Assembly (NCBI GenBank): GCA_016756835.1
Contig: JAESPE010000018.1
Coordinates: forward strand, 1-43,098
Length of the DNA stretch: 43,098 nucleotides
DNA from: a gamma proteobacterium endosymbiont of Lamellibrachia anaximandri
Lineage (GTDB): Bacteria > Pseudomonadota > Gammaproteobacteria > Chromatiales > Chromatiaceae
Reading direction: 5' to 3'
In this document: positions 8,367 to 17,622 of the stretch, piece after piece
How positions within the stretch are numbered: the first letter of the stretch is position 1
Layout of the letters: every line of letters starts with the position of its first letter
The notes under the pieces: model-generated
The model's database searches: none
What the model saw: only the letters and a program-made list of their open reading frames with translations
What the model was told of the DNA's origin: nothing
Program-made: the position numbers and the translations under genes

Positions 8367-10743
8367 GATCAATAAGGGTTTACAGGCCTGGAGAGTAGTA
8401 TCGCTCATTCTGGTGGTCGCCTTTGGTGTCTTTACGATCTTAGGTTCCGGCGACAACGATCAGGATCTTTTCGATCCCTATGCTATCGCCGATGCGGGTC
8501 CTGACCAGCATGTCCGGACTTGGTCAACCGTCCACCTCGATGGCAGTGGCAGTAACACACCCCTTGGGGCGGATCCGGGTGAAAGTAGTGCTGTCTACTC
8601 TTGGGAAATGATAAAAAAGCCGGCAGAGGCACAATTCTGGATGAGTGCCACAAATATTCTCAATCCAACATTTCTTGCCAGTTATCCGGGTGAATATATT
8701 GCTCAGCTAACCGTCAAACATAACGGACGTACCGGCTTGGACAATGTCACGATTACCGCTTATGCAGAATCAAATGAGATCAGGCCAACCGCTAATGCAG
8801 GCGCGGATATTGTCGCAAAACATGGTGCATTGGTTGAGTTGGATGGCAGCCGCAGTTTTGATCGATATATAAGCAAATCGCTCGTCTACACCTGGTTCAT
8901 GTCTGAGCGCCCTTTGAACAGCAACTCAGCGCTCTCTTCAAGAGATGTAGTCAATCCCTCTTTTATCGCTGAATTCAATGAAGATGATGGGTGGAGGAGC
9001 CACTATGAGATTCGCCTGCATGTGATAGATGAGGATGACTGGGTAGCTACTCCTGATCATGTCGACGTCTATGTCTATCCATCGGAAGGTTATGCCCACC
9101 CCACGTCGGTTGCCGGACCTGAACAAAGAGTCAGCACAGGCACACAGGTGAACCTTGATGGGAGTGAAAGCCATGATGTGGATGGCAGGCCCCTGACCTA
9201 CGCATGGCAGTTCTATTCAAGACCTCTGGGGAGTCATGCCGCTCTCTCAGGCGCCAATACATCAATGCCTTCATTCACCCCTGATGTAGATGGTCTCTAT
9301 GTACTCTTTCTGTCGGTGGATAATGGTGAACGTAACAGCAGCAGCGATCTGATCGGCGTTTTTAATCAAAGTCTCTATGACCGGCAAAATCAGGACCGGG
9401 TGAAGGTGACTGCAACATCAGGCTCGCCTGAACCTGTCTCCCTCCTTGGACCGGATCAGCGGATCTTCTATGCTGGACCGGATAGCCAGATACTGGATGC
9501 CAGTCGTTCCACCCCCGTCAATGATGGATTCACCGGATATGGCTGGGGACTGATCAACAGACCTGCCAACAGCAATGCCATTGTCGAGACTTTTGATCCC
9601 CTTGATCCGAATGGCGCCCAGCTAAATTATGATATGGAGGGAGATTATGTTGTAGGAGTAACTGTGACAAATATCCATCAGTTGGACTACGATACGATCG
9701 TCTATAAGGTCACCACCAATACCCCGCCAGTGGCGGATGCGGGTATTGATCAGAACGTCACGGCCAATTTCCCGGTCACATTGAACGGCAGCAATAGCAG
9801 TGATGCTGACCTTGACCCTGTAGCCTATAGCTGGAGTCTGGTTTCCACGCCTGTAGACTGGACATCCTGGCCAGGCGCGTGGCCACTGCTTTCCGAAGGC
9901 AGAGAGGCCAGTCCGACCTTTACCCCAACGGTGAATGGCAACTATATTTTCCGGCTTACCGTTAATGATAATCAGGTTAACAGCGAAGCTGACAGTGTAA
10001 CTGTCACTGTCTCCGGATCGATGATCAATTCACCGCCGGTCGCCGATGCAGGCCCCGACCAGCCCAATGCGGTAACAGGTGTGCAGGTTACCCTGGACGG
10101 CAGTGGCAGCAGTGATCCTGATACGGATCCAATCACCTTCCTCTGGCATTTTGAATCAGTGCCTCTGTTGAGCATGATGTCCGATGTCTCACTCGCAACG
10201 CCAACCCTTGAGCAACCCGTGTTTACACCCGATATTGAGGGTGTCTACCAACTCTCGCTTGTCGTAAATGACGGCCAGGTCGACAGCACTGCGGATACGG
10301 TAGATATCACCGCCACAGATCCGGGAGGTGCTTGCAACAATCCACTCACCCTGCAAACCGCCATGCCTTATCTACCAGGGCTTGGAGAGATGCCATCGAT
10401 CATCCAGATCGATGCCTCAGGGTTAGACACGATCAGGGTTGTCTCAACAACTGATCCCAGTGCATTTTTGGACGTATCGGCACTCCAGGCATTCATTCCT
10501 GACCAGAATCAGATATCGGAAGCCAATTTTATTACGATCAATGGAAACTGGACGATATTCAGCAGGACGCATGACAATCCAGTGAGTGACACCGTATCGC
10601 CGTCATTCATCCTGGAGCGGCAGAGCGATAATATCTTCTTTAAGGTCGATGTGGCGTTCACCGGTTCTGACGCGCTCGCCGAGGTACAGATCGATTCACT
10701 GACAGCCTGCCGTTGTGGTGCGGACGCGGGCGATTGTCCATAA
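8359..10743 (+). CDS. PKD-domain surface/periplasmic protein with six repeats
   Basis: 794 residues. An N-terminal hydrophobic segment (about 12-30) acts as signal or anchor; no lipobox Cys is present. Six PKD/K319-type immunoglobulin-like domains begin near residues 44, 141, 248, 357, 455 and 557, each opening with a variant of ADAGPDQ then V-L-DGS-S-D and a YxW core. Domains 5 and 6 are closest to consensus; domain 4 is divergent. A C-terminal module (about 657-794) with several Cys (ACNNP, ACRCGADAGDCP) is unlike PKD and unrecognised. PKD arrays usually serve as extracellular spacers or in adhesion and polysaccharide contact. GGAGGTG precedes the ATG. Coupled to the upstream membrane protein. 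Confidence 0.88.
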   Translation: MLKINKGLQAWRVVSLILVVAFGVFTILGSGDNDQDLFDPYAIADAGPDQHVRTWSTVHLDGSGSNTPLGADPGESSAVYSWEMIKKPAEAQFWMSATNILNPTFLASYPGEYIAQLTVKHNGRTGLDNVTITAYAESNEIRPTANAGADIVAKHGALVELDGSRSFDRYISKSLVYTWFMSERPLNSNSALSSRDVVNPSFIAEFNEDDGWRSHYEIRLHVIDEDDWVATPDHVDVYVYPSEGYAHPTSVAGPEQRVSTGTQVNLDGSESHDVDGRPLTYAWQFYSRPLGSHAALSGANTSMPSFTPDVDGLYVLFLSVDNGERNSSSDLIGVFNQSLYDRQNQDRVKVTATSGSPEPVSLLGPDQRIFYAGPDSQILDASRSTPVNDGFTGYGWGLINRPANSNAIVETFDPLDPNGAQLNYDMEGDYVVGVTVTNIHQLDYDTIVYKVTTNTPPVADAGIDQNVTANFPVTLNGSNSSDADLDPVAYSWSLVSTPVDWTSWPGAWPLLSEGREASPTFTPTVNGNYIFRLTVNDNQVNSEADSVTVTVSGSMINSPPVADAGPDQPNAVTGVQVTLDGSGSSDPDTDPITFLWHFESVPLLSMMSDVSLATPTLEQPVFTPDIEGVYQLSLVVNDGQVDSTADTVDITATDPGGACNNPLTLQTAMPYLPGLGEMPSIIQIDASGLDTIRVVSTTDPSAFLDVSALQAFIPDQNQISEANFITINGNWTIFSRTHDNPVSDTVSPSFILERQSDNIFFKVDVAFTGSDALAEVQIDSLTACRCGADAGDCP

Positions 10744-10757
10744 GTCCAGGCTTGCTG

Positions 10758-10777
10758 AGCGGGGTCGACACCCCGCT
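10758..10777. terminator. Bidirectional terminator hairpin
   Basis: Perfect eight-base stem AGCGGGGT / ACCCCGCT with loop CGAC, followed by TTTA on the plus strand. It sits 15 bases after the PKD-protein stop and directly at the ldtD stop, between convergent genes. Confidence 0.65.
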
Positions 10778-12487
10778 TTAGCGAGTCACCGAATCGGAAG
10801 AGACAGGCAGTCCCGCTACCGACAGACTGGGCAACTTGTTGTCACCGGATGCCAAAGCCTGGATCAAAGGGGCATCCAGGCCATAGACGTCAGCCCGGAA
10901 CTGGGGGATGCCATCCTCGTTCGCCCATGCAGAGAAGTAGGCCAGATAGACCGGTATCGGTTGCTTTAGCCGCCAGATCATCGTCTGACCGGAGTCTATA
11001 CCCTCCTGCAGCGCCAATGCCGAGGCCTGTTCGCTCTCCCCTTGTAGTAGTCGTGCCGCCAGCAGGGAGGCAGACTCAACCCGCACGCATCCTGAACTGA
11101 AAGGACGGGTAGGCTGCTCAAAGAGTCCTTTTGCAGGGGTATCATGAAGAAAGACCGCGTAGGGGCTGACCATATGAAATTTGATTTGTCCCAGACTATT
11201 GCGGGGACCCGGCATCTGTCTCAGGACAAAGGGGAAGTCGTTCTTATGATACAAACTCCAATCGATAGCCGCCGCATCCTCATGAATCCAGTCACCCTCT
11301 TCTCCCTTACGAAATACCGCAATCTCTTTGCTGTCGAAAAAATTATCGTCCCGCAACTGCTTGGGCAGTAAATCCTCCACTGCAATACGTCTTGGAACTG
11401 TCCATTGCGGGTTGAGCACCAGATGGGTAATCCGGCTTTTGAAGGAGGGCGTTTCACGTTTCAGCTTGCCACCGACAGTACGACGGCGAAAAACCTCTGC
11501 ACCCTGATCCCTCATCGTCACTTCGAAACCTGCTGTGTTGACCAACAGGTAACGCTCTTCCAAAGAGTGGGGCAACCAGCGCCAACGCTCCATATTGGCC
11601 TTGATCTGGGCAATGCGGTGTCCCACGGACACATTCAGCGCAGCCCGTGTTTTCGGGCCGACCCGACCGTCCACATCCAGCCCATGGCGCTGCTGGAAAC
11701 GTCTCACCGCCGCTTCCAACGGTGGATTAAAATAGTCAGCCCCGTCCGCCGATGGTTCGAGATAGTCACCTTCAATACGCAACCGCTCCCGTAGCCGCAA
11801 AATCGAGGGATGACGATCACCCGGACCCAGGATCTGGACCCTGGGGAAGTTTTTCCAGCCCCCTCTGCTCTCGATTTCATGGTAATCAAAAAGCACCTGC
11901 CGCAAACGCTTGTACTCCAGCGAGTCTGGAGCCAGATCATTCAACAGGTCAGACAGGCCGTCTGCCGACAACGCGGCCTGCAGGAGTTCCATCGGTTCAG
12001 TCCGGTCAAATTCAAAGTGCCAGAGCGGATCCAGTTCTGCCGCTTTGACACGGCCTCCACGAAGATCACCGGCATAGCGGAAAAAGGCATCGGTGAGCAG
12101 AAGTTCCCGCTCCAAAGCCACAGCCGGGTCCTGCTGGTCCCGTGATACTTTCAAACGCGGAAAATGATAGTCAACAGGCTCCAAACCTTCCGTCAAGGCG
12201 CTGTCAAGCAGGGTCAGTAGTGTCTCACCCTGAGCATTGAGTTGCTCGCCATCATGCCATACCGCTCGTCCCTTCCTGTCCTTGTAGAAAGCCTGTAACC
12301 GCATCCAGTTGGGTTCGCGGACGGGAAGGGTGACTGCAATATCCTGGAGCACAGTCTGCAGACGGACACGAATCGCCGCCACCCCGCGCAGCTCGTCTTC
12401 AAGCGACGCACTGTTCGCTGTTCCACACCACAGCGTGACACAGAACAGTCCGATAATGGTCGATATGTGGTTATGCGATTTTCCCAT
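10778..12487 (-). CDS. ldtD: L,D-transpeptidase, YcbB/LdtD family
   Basis: About 569 residues from the preferred ATG 12487 (MGKSHNH...), which gives a clean Sec signal peptide ending CGTANSA; a longer open frame to 12673 runs into the repeat element and is unlikely to be translated. Order: signal (1-27), scaffold domain, peptidoglycan-binding domain (about 224-283, FQQRHGLDVDGRVGPKTRAAL), YkuD catalytic domain with H448 (FLHDTP) and the nucleophile C467 in SSGCVRVE. The enzyme forms 3-3 crosslinks in peptidoglycan and in E. coli rescues envelope stress together with PBP1B, which is also encoded in this window. Convergent with the PKD gene. MITE-like copy 1 lies about 110 bp upstream, in its promoter region. 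Confidence 0.95.
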   Translation of the reverse strand: MGKSHNHISTIIGLFCVTLWCGTANSASLEDELRGVAAIRVRLQTVLQDIAVTLPVREPNWMRLQAFYKDRKGRAVWHDGEQLNAQGETLLTLLDSALTEGLEPVDYHFPRLKVSRDQQDPAVALERELLLTDAFFRYAGDLRGGRVKAAELDPLWHFEFDRTEPMELLQAALSADGLSDLLNDLAPDSLEYKRLRQVLFDYHEIESRGGWKNFPRVQILGPGDRHPSILRLRERLRIEGDYLEPSADGADYFNPPLEAAVRRFQQRHGLDVDGRVGPKTRAALNVSVGHRIAQIKANMERWRWLPHSLEERYLLVNTAGFEVTMRDQGAEVFRRRTVGGKLKRETPSFKSRITHLVLNPQWTVPRRIAVEDLLPKQLRDDNFFDSKEIAVFRKGEEGDWIHEDAAAIDWSLYHKNDFPFVLRQMPGPRNSLGQIKFHMVSPYAVFLHDTPAKGLFEQPTRPFSSGCVRVESASLLAARLLQGESEQASALALQEGIDSGQTMIWRLKQPIPVYLAYFSAWANEDGIPQFRADVYGLDAPLIQALASGDNKLPSLSVAGLPVSSDSVTR

Positions 12488-12595
12488 CCTGTTACCTGAA
12501 AACATCCTCAACCGTTTCACAGTTGCGGCTTTTCCCAGGGGCAGTGTGCATGGAAAAAGTGGCCGGTACACTAATGCACACAAGCAGACTAACTC

Positions 12596-12774
12596 GTGTC
12601 TATCCGGAAACCTGTATCTAACCACGAAGCGCACGAAGTACACGCGACTGCATGGATGCAGGAGGTAGAGCAACGCAGGGAGCAGTTGCCGAAAGAAAAT
12701 TTATTGCTAATCAATCTCTTACCTTCGTGCTCTTCGTGTCCTTTGTGGTTAAAACATTGTTTCCGGATGGACAC
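12596..12774. repeat. MITE-like element, copy 1
   Basis: About 179 bp bounded by long imperfect terminal inverted repeats: left arm GTGTCTATCCGGAAAC...TAACCACGAAG, right arm (reverse complement) GTGTCCATCCGGAAAC...TAACCACAAAG. The inside contains a CTGCATGGATGCAG palindrome and a core that recurs inverted in copy 2 at 15463-15631. The ACCACGAAG/CACGAAG words belong to a widespread class of noncoding repeats that often get translated into false NHEGHEEHEGK peptides. It carries no gene and occupies most of the 380-bp gap between ldtD and the diguanylate cyclase. Confidence 0.8.
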
Positions 12775-12867
12775 TAACTCAGCAACTTCTTACATTTTCA
12801 GAGTATAGAGGCCAGAATAAATTCAACAGTTATCACCCTTTTCTATCAAGGGTCTGCCAGTTTATGG

Positions 12868-13926
12868 CTAGAAAAGATCGATCTCACCGCTTTGAGGTTG
12901 TTCGACATTTTCCAGCAAATTCTTCTCGACCAGATCTTCGTAGATATGCAGTTGATTCCGTCCGTTGTTCTTTGCGTAGTAAAGTGCCCTGTCGGCACTT
13001 CCGATCACATCTGCAGTACCGTTTTGATCTCTGATTTCAACCGCCCCGATACTGATAGTGACACGACCTGCCTGCGGCATCTCGCGGGATCCTACCGTTC
13101 TAAGACAGCGCTCCAGTACAGAAACTGCATCTTTCCGGGAAAATACCTTGAGTAAAACAACGAACTCCTCACCGCCATAACGAAAAAGCAGATCCCCATC
13201 ACGGAAGGTATCTGTCAGCAGACGCGCTAACAGGATAAGCACTTCATCCCCAAACAGATGACCAAATCGATCATTTATCTTCTTGAAATAATCAACATCA
13301 ATTAACGCCAACCAGTAGGTGGCCTCATCTTCAGAACGGCGTTTTATCTCAGACTTGGTGCTGTTGCGTTTGTGACTGCTCAAAGTCAACTGTTTCATCA
13401 CTTCACTGCTCAGGGTTTCACGATTCAACAGACCGGTAAGTTTGTCCTTCTGATTTTCATCCAGCAGAGTGAGGTAATTTGAGTAGACCTTCAGCAGTCC
13501 ATAGGTCAGGCGTTGAAGTTCAAAACTGGAATTTTCAGTAAACTGCACCAACACGGCGAAGACTTCATTCCTGGTATTGAATACCGGATAGACAGTATCT
13601 GTTATGCCACGTCTTTCATCGTCTACCGAGACAACCTCACCCTCCTCCACGGCAGCGGCAATGCCCTCGGAAAGTGCTTTGGAGATATGCCGTTCAATCG
13701 CAGGAATACCTGAAACTTCTTTGTTCTCAACCATGTGAGCGAGAAGAAGTAGATCGAGATTCTCTATCTCACCAGTTACCTGGTAGAGACGCAACTCCTT
13801 GCAGGGCGCAACCTCAGCCAGGGTTTTCACCAAGCTTCTTTCGATCAAATCGCGGTCGTGAAACCGGGTGATCTCTGCCAGAGAATCTATTACCTGGACG
13901 GTTGATACTTTTTTCAAGACTGCCAT
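12868..13926 (-). CDS. Diguanylate cyclase with N-terminal sensor domain (GGEEF)
   Basis: About 352 residues from ATG 13926; an in-frame ATG at 13989 would add 21 hydrophobic residues and cannot be excluded. N-terminal part (about 10-150) resembles a GAF-type sensor, then a short helix and a GGDEF domain. The active-site loop reads RYGGEEF (about 251-255), and RDGD five residues before it is the inhibitory I-site RxxD, so the protein should make cyclic di-GMP and be product-inhibited. An unusual basic/polar insertion (SSHKRNSTKSEIKRRSEDEA) separates the first GGDEF helix from the LIDVDYFKKIND metal-binding strand. No membrane segment from the preferred start. The gene lies alone between the two MITE-like copies. 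Confidence 0.92.
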   Translation of the reverse strand: MAVLKKVSTVQVIDSLAEITRFHDRDLIERSLVKTLAEVAPCKELRLYQVTGEIENLDLLLLAHMVENKEVSGIPAIERHISKALSEGIAAAVEEGEVVSVDDERRGITDTVYPVFNTRNEVFAVLVQFTENSSFELQRLTYGLLKVYSNYLTLLDENQKDKLTGLLNRETLSSEVMKQLTLSSHKRNSTKSEIKRRSEDEATYWLALIDVDYFKKINDRFGHLFGDEVLILLARLLTDTFRDGDLLFRYGGEEFVVLLKVFSRKDAVSVLERCLRTVGSREMPQAGRVTISIGAVEIRDQNGTADVIGSADRALYYAKNNGRNQLHIYEDLVEKNLLENVEQPQSGEIDLF

Positions 13927-14239
13927 GCTTGGTTTTTTCTTTGTAGTCAGATATTTAATATAATAGAGCAACAACAGAAACAGGTGCATCCGCTTGCAGG
14001 AAAAATATGAGGAAGCACGCTAAATTGGTCATTTTCAAAACCGATTTGACCTACAATAGGAAAGTCTTCCATATCTAGACACCCAATGTCTCTATTCCTT
14101 ATTCCTTGCCAGTATTCTACATTCATTACAAAGCCGCTACCTGAAGAATTGCGCGCTTCGACAATTTGTTTCGCTAGTATTAACGGCAGCTAATTGAAAA
14201 CCTTGAAATCGGGACTTACTAGTTTAGAGTCAGTCATCA
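13927..14239. other. AT-rich divergent intergenic region
   Basis: About 310 bp between the minus-strand diguanylate cyclase and the plus-strand secreted-protein gene. It is visibly AT-richer than its neighbours and probably holds both promoters. A TTGACC word at 14046 is a possible -35 element, but no good -10 is at the right spacing. No repeat or structural RNA recognised. Confidence 0.35.
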
Positions 14240-14632
14240 ATGAAGTTACTCTTCCTGCTGGTACTACTCACCCGCAACGGCGCCGGTGATATCAACGCAT
14301 CCTTCGTCAACACAGAAACACTGGAGCAGTGTGATCTAAAGGCGCTGATGCTCAGTGGCATCTTCTCTACGGCTAATATCGACATCGTCGAAAGTCGCTG
14401 CATCCCGAGTCGGATGCAGTTTTCCGAGTTTTCCCATGCCGCTTCGTCGAACATGACCCACAATTTCTACCTGGTCCATTTCAGTGATGAGGCGGTAGAG
14501 ATCCAGCCCATGCCAGACTGGCGTAGTTGCATGATCAAACAGCGGGAGGCAGGCAATCGGAAGCGGGTCTACTGCAGCAGCACCCTTCAATCCCTCTTAA
14601 CCCACGAGGGACCTGAGTCAGCCAATCCCTAA
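14240..14632 (+). CDS. Small secreted protein, unknown function
   Basis: 130 residues beginning [20 protein letters not shown], a short signal-like hydrophobic N-terminus. The rest contains four Cys (EQCDL, SRCIP, RSCMI, VYCSS) spaced as if for two disulfides, consistent with a periplasmic protein. No known family. Its stop overlaps the xthA stop by about four bases, tail to tail. The ribosome site is weak, which lowers confidence in the exact start. Confidence 0.62.
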   Translation: MKLLFLLVLLTRNGAGDINASFVNTETLEQCDLKALMLSGIFSTANIDIVESRCIPSRMQFSEFSHAASSNMTHNFYLVHFSDEAVEIQPMPDWRSCMIKQREAGNRKRVYCSSTLQSLLTHEGPESANP

Positions 14633-15444
14633 TAATCGAACTCCGCCCAGATTGGGCAGTGATCCGATGGCTTCTCCATCCCCCGGATCTCATGGGCGAT
14701 CCCCGCACCAGTGCAGCTCCGGTTTAGGGGTTCGGTCGCCAGGATCAAATCGATACGCAATCCCCGTTTCGGCTCCCGGTCAAATCCCCGGCTGCGATAG
14801 TCAAACCAGCTGAACTGGTCGTCTACATCCGGGTAATGGGTGCGATAGGTGTCGTGCAATCCCCAGGACTTCAGACGCTCAAGCCACTCTATCTCTTCCG
14901 GGAGGAAGCTGCACTTGCCGGTACGCAACCAGCGCTTGGCATTGTCCGGGCCGATACCGATATCGAGATCCAGCGGTGCAATATTCATATCGCCGATCAC
15001 AAGCACTGAGTCAGTAGGTTTGTGGTATTCGTTCAGGTAGTTGAGCAGATCTGCGTAAAATTTCCGTTTGGCGGGGTATTTCGTTTCGTGGTCCTGGCTT
15101 TCACCCTGGGGGAAATAGCCGTTGATCACGGTGACTTCGTTACCCTTCCCCGAGGCATAGCGAGCAATGATCAAACGTCGCTGGGCATCCTCATCATCGG
15201 CGGGGAAACCCTTCTCCACCGCCAATGACGGCTGTTTGGAGAGCAGCGCCACGCCATAGTGAGTCTTCTGTCCGAAGAACTCCGCCTGATATCCCAGGCT
15301 CTCCATCATCCCTAGGGGGAAATCCTGATCCTGTACCTTGCTCTCCTGAATGCCGATGACATCCGGATCATAGGATTCCCGCAGTCTGGCAAGCTGATGT
15401 TCACGCGTGCGGATACTGTTGGTATTGAAGGAGACGACTTTCAT
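14629..15444 (-). CDS. xthA: Exodeoxyribonuclease III
   Basis: 271 residues, the usual size of XthA, the main AP endonuclease and 3'-repair exonuclease of base excision repair. It aligns along its length with the E. coli enzyme by eye: opening [11 protein letters not shown], catalytic IQESKV (metal Glu), [31 protein letters not shown] (catalytic Asp/Asn), the [14 protein letters not shown] block and the C-terminal catalytic His in [18 protein letters not shown]-like copy 2 begins 18 bp upstream of its start codon, so the element occupies the promoter or leader. Confidence 0.97.
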   Translation of the reverse strand: MKVVSFNTNSIRTREHQLARLRESYDPDVIGIQESKVQDQDFPLGMMESLGYQAEFFGQKTHYGVALLSKQPSLAVEKGFPADDEDAQRRLIIARYASGKGNEVTVINGYFPQGESQDHETKYPAKRKFYADLLNYLNEYHKPTDSVLVIGDMNIAPLDLDIGIGPDNAKRWLRTGKCSFLPEEIEWLERLKSWGLHDTYRTHYPDVDDQFSWFDYRSRGFDREPKRGLRIDLILATEPLNRSCTGAGIAHEIRGMEKPSDHCPIWAEFDY

Positions 15445-15462
15445 AATTACACTCTTAATCCA

Positions 15463-15631
15463 GTACCTGCCAGGAAAACCCTATCTAACCACAAAGAACA
15501 CGAAGAGCATGAAGGTAAGCGGTTGATCAACAATAAGCTTTCTTTCGGCAACTGCTCCCTGCGTTGCTCTACCTCCTGCATCCATGCAGTCGCGTGTACT
15601 TCGTGGTTATAGCGTGTTTCCAGGCAGATAC
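15463..15631. repeat. MITE-like element, copy 2 (inverted relative to copy 1)
   Basis: About 169 bp with terminal inverted repeats: left GTACCTGCCAGGAAAA...TAACCAC, right (reverse complement) GTATCTGCCTGGAAAC...TAACCAC. The core (TTTCTTTCGGCAACTGCTCC onward to the ATGCAG palindrome) is nearly identical to the reverse complement of copy 1. The outer arms differ from copy 1 (TGCC-GG in place of ATCCGG) yet match each other within the copy. It lies between xthA and the small minus-strand gene upstream. Confidence 0.8.
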
Positions 15632-15643
15632 AAATCCAATTTA

Positions 15644-15937
15644 TCAGAGCACTTCCCTGGTCTCTTTCTCACCCATCTCGAAACCGTGCAGATAGGCCTT
15701 ACCCCAGGGCAGAAACTCCTGCCCGACGATACGCTCTTCACTGTCTGCCTCGACTGTCTGGGATATCTGCGCTCCATAGCCCAGATCCCGCAGAGCACGG
15801 ATCATACCGTTGGCATAACCCCGGTTATACCAAAGTTGCAGATCGCCATCCGATTCGGCCAGTCCGTCGCTCTCCCCATAGAGCCGTTGCAGCAATCGCA
15901 ACATTTTTTCTGCGATAATCTCTCTATCCTGGTTCAT
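15644..15937 (-). CDS. Small conserved-looking hypothetical protein (97 aa)
   Basis: Start ATG 15937 is preceded by AGGT seven bases away; an in-frame ATG at 15985 is less likely. The protein is acidic and helical ([13 protein letters not shown], then [18 protein letters not shown], ending [20 protein letters not shown]). Its Gly-Tyr-rich helix pair and the C-terminal G-x-x-x-G-x2-MG pattern look like a small compact domain. No family named. It is soluble, with no signal or metal motif, and divergent from yaaA. A long plus-strand frame crossing it is a shadow. Confidence 0.6.
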   Translation of the reverse strand: MNQDREIIAEKMLRLLQRLYGESDGLAESDGDLQLWYNRGYANGMIRALRDLGYGAQISQTVEADSEERIVGQEFLPWGKAYLHGFEMGEKETREVL

Positions 15938-16084
15938 TTTCAGACCTGCATTGATATTGCGGAAAAGGCTAACACGCGATTGCAATCTGCACTACTTCAC
16001 CATAACCACGGACCGGCTGCGGTTGTATTTCACCTCCAGGATCGCGATTATTCGAATCTCCGTCAGCATTTCGGCAACCACACC

Positions 16085-16852
16085 ATGTTAATCGTCATCT
16101 CTCCTGCCAAGACCCTGGACTATGAAACACCCCCTGTCACTAAAACCTTTACCAAACCGGCGTTTCTGAAACAGTCCCAGCAGTTGATCAATAATCTGCG
16201 CAACTATTCGGCACTGGATCTGGCGGAACTGATGAAACTGAGCATGAAGCTGGCAGAACTCAATTTCGACCGCTATCACGACTGGAAGACCCCTTTCACC
16301 ACAAAAAATGCCAAACAAGCGGCATTGGCGATGAAGGGCGATGTCTATACGGGACTGGATGCAGAGAGCCTGAATGAAGATGATTTCACCTTCGCCCAGG
16401 ATCATCTGCGCATCCTCTCCGGACTCTACGGTCTGATGCGCCCCCTCGACCTGATGCAGCCCTATCGGCTGGAGATGGGCACCAAACTGCCCAATGAGTC
16501 GGGCAAGGATCTCTACGCCTTCTGGGGAACCACCATTACCGATGCGGTCAATAAGGCGCTGGCAACACAGGGGGATGATGTATTGATCAATCTTGCCTCT
16601 AATGAATACTACAAATCGGTCAAGCCCAAACTGGTGAAGGGGCGCATCATCACCCCGCAGTTCAAAGAGAATAAAAACGGCAGCTATCGCATGATCGGCG
16701 TCTACGCCAAAAAAGCCAGAGGACTGATGAGCCGCTACATCATCGAAAACCGAGTTACCGACCCGGAGGATATCAAGGGCTTCGACGTGGCGGGTTACGA
16801 CTACAACGAGGCGCTCTCCCAGGGGGACCAATGGGTCTTCTCCCGAGGCTGA
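16085..16852 (+). CDS. yaaA: Peroxide stress resistance protein YaaA
   Basis: 255 residues, the usual length of the YaaA (DUF328) family, which limits intracellular iron and DNA damage under peroxide stress and has a DNA-binding fold. Diagnostic stretches: [10 protein letters not shown] at the N-terminus, [13 protein letters not shown], the YRLEMGTKL block, [11 protein letters not shown] and the C-terminal YDYNEALS. The start is ATG 16085; the open frame extends 500 bp further upstream, but that part opposes another gene and has no family similarity. The stop overlaps the TatD-like gene by 22 bp, so the two are cotranslated. Confidence 0.95.
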   Translation: MLIVISPAKTLDYETPPVTKTFTKPAFLKQSQQLINNLRNYSALDLAELMKLSMKLAELNFDRYHDWKTPFTTKNAKQAALAMKGDVYTGLDAESLNEDDFTFAQDHLRILSGLYGLMRPLDLMQPYRLEMGTKLPNESGKDLYAFWGTTITDAVNKALATQGDDVLINLASNEYYKSVKPKLVKGRIITPQFKENKNGSYRMIGVYAKKARGLMSRYIIENRVTDPEDIKGFDVAGYDYNEALSQGDQWVFSRG

Positions 16853-17622
16853 TCGACTCCCACTGCCACTTTGACGATGCCTGTTTCGACCAGGATCGGG
16901 AGCAGACCTTTCAGCGCGCCAGGGACGCGGGAGTTACCAGCCAGATCATCGCCGGGGTAAAAGCTGAATGGTGGCCGCGGCAGAAGCAGGTCTGCCGGGA
17001 CTATCCTGGACTCTATCCCGCCTACGGTTTGCATCCTATGTTCCTTGGGGATCACCAGCCTCAGGATCTGCAACTGCTCGCCTCCTGGATCGAACGGGAA
17101 CAGCCGGTCGCCGTCGGCGAGTGCGGTCTGGACTTCTTCATCAAAGATCCCCAGCCGGAAGCGCAGCAGGCCCTGTTCGAGGCACAACTGGAACTTGCGA
17201 GAGACTACCGGTTACCAGTGATCATCCATGCCCGCCGTTCTGTGGACCAGGTTTTCAACACCCTGAAACAGTTCCCCGGCCTGTCGGGAGTGGTGCACAG
17301 TTTCTCCGGCAGTGAACAGCAGGCCCGCCGACTGATTGATCTGGGTTTTCTTTTGAGCTTCGGCGGCCCCATCACCTATGAGCGGGCCAAGCGCCTTCGC
17401 AGTCTGATCCAGACCTTGCCCCTGGAAAGCTTGATGCTGGAGACAGACGCACCGGATCAGCCAGGCAGTCGGCACCGGGGGGAGCGCAACGAATCAGCCT
17501 ATCTGCCAACCGTGTTGCAAACTGTCGCTGAGCTGCGCAACCAACCCGCTGCGGAGGTCGCTGCCATAACCTCGGAAAATGCGGTGCGGCTGTTCAATAT
17601 TCCCTCCAGCAATAAGTCGTGA
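16831..17622 (+). CDS. TatD-family metal-dependent DNase/hydrolase
   Basis: 263 residues, a TIM-barrel amidohydrolase-type nuclease. Metal ligands: DSHCHF (HxH) near residue 10, the Glu in AVGECGLDF near 93, His in VIIHAR near 130, His in GVVHSFSG near 155, and Asp in LETDAPDQ near 205. TatD proteins act as 3'-5' exonucleases or phosphoesterases; the short YjjV-like form fits best. It starts within yaaA and ends overlapping the transferase gene by four bases (GTGA), making a compact three-gene operon. Confidence 0.93.
   Translation: MGLLPRLIDSHCHFDDACFDQDREQTFQRARDAGVTSQIIAGVKAEWWPRQKQVCRDYPGLYPAYGLHPMFLGDHQPQDLQLLASWIEREQPVAVGECGLDFFIKDPQPEAQQALFEAQLELARDYRLPVIIHARRSVDQVFNTLKQFPGLSGVVHSFSGSEQQARRLIDLGFLLSFGGPITYERAKRLRSLIQTLPLESLMLETDAPDQPGSRHRGERNESAYLPTVLQTVAELRNQPAAEVAAITSENAVRLFNIPSSNKS

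Noticed and set aside
12488-12673. N-terminal extension of ldtD to 12673
   Set aside because: The extra residues come from the MITE-like element and precede the true signal peptide at 12487.
12596-15631. CRISPR array or tRNA-bearing element in the repeat regions
   Set aside because: Only two inverted copies 2.9 kb apart, no spacer-repeat periodicity and no tRNA fold; fits a MITE-like repeat.
15584-16084. N-terminal extension of the yaaA frame
   Set aside because: YaaA family similarity starts at 16085; the extension opposes another gene and overlaps the MITE-like copy.
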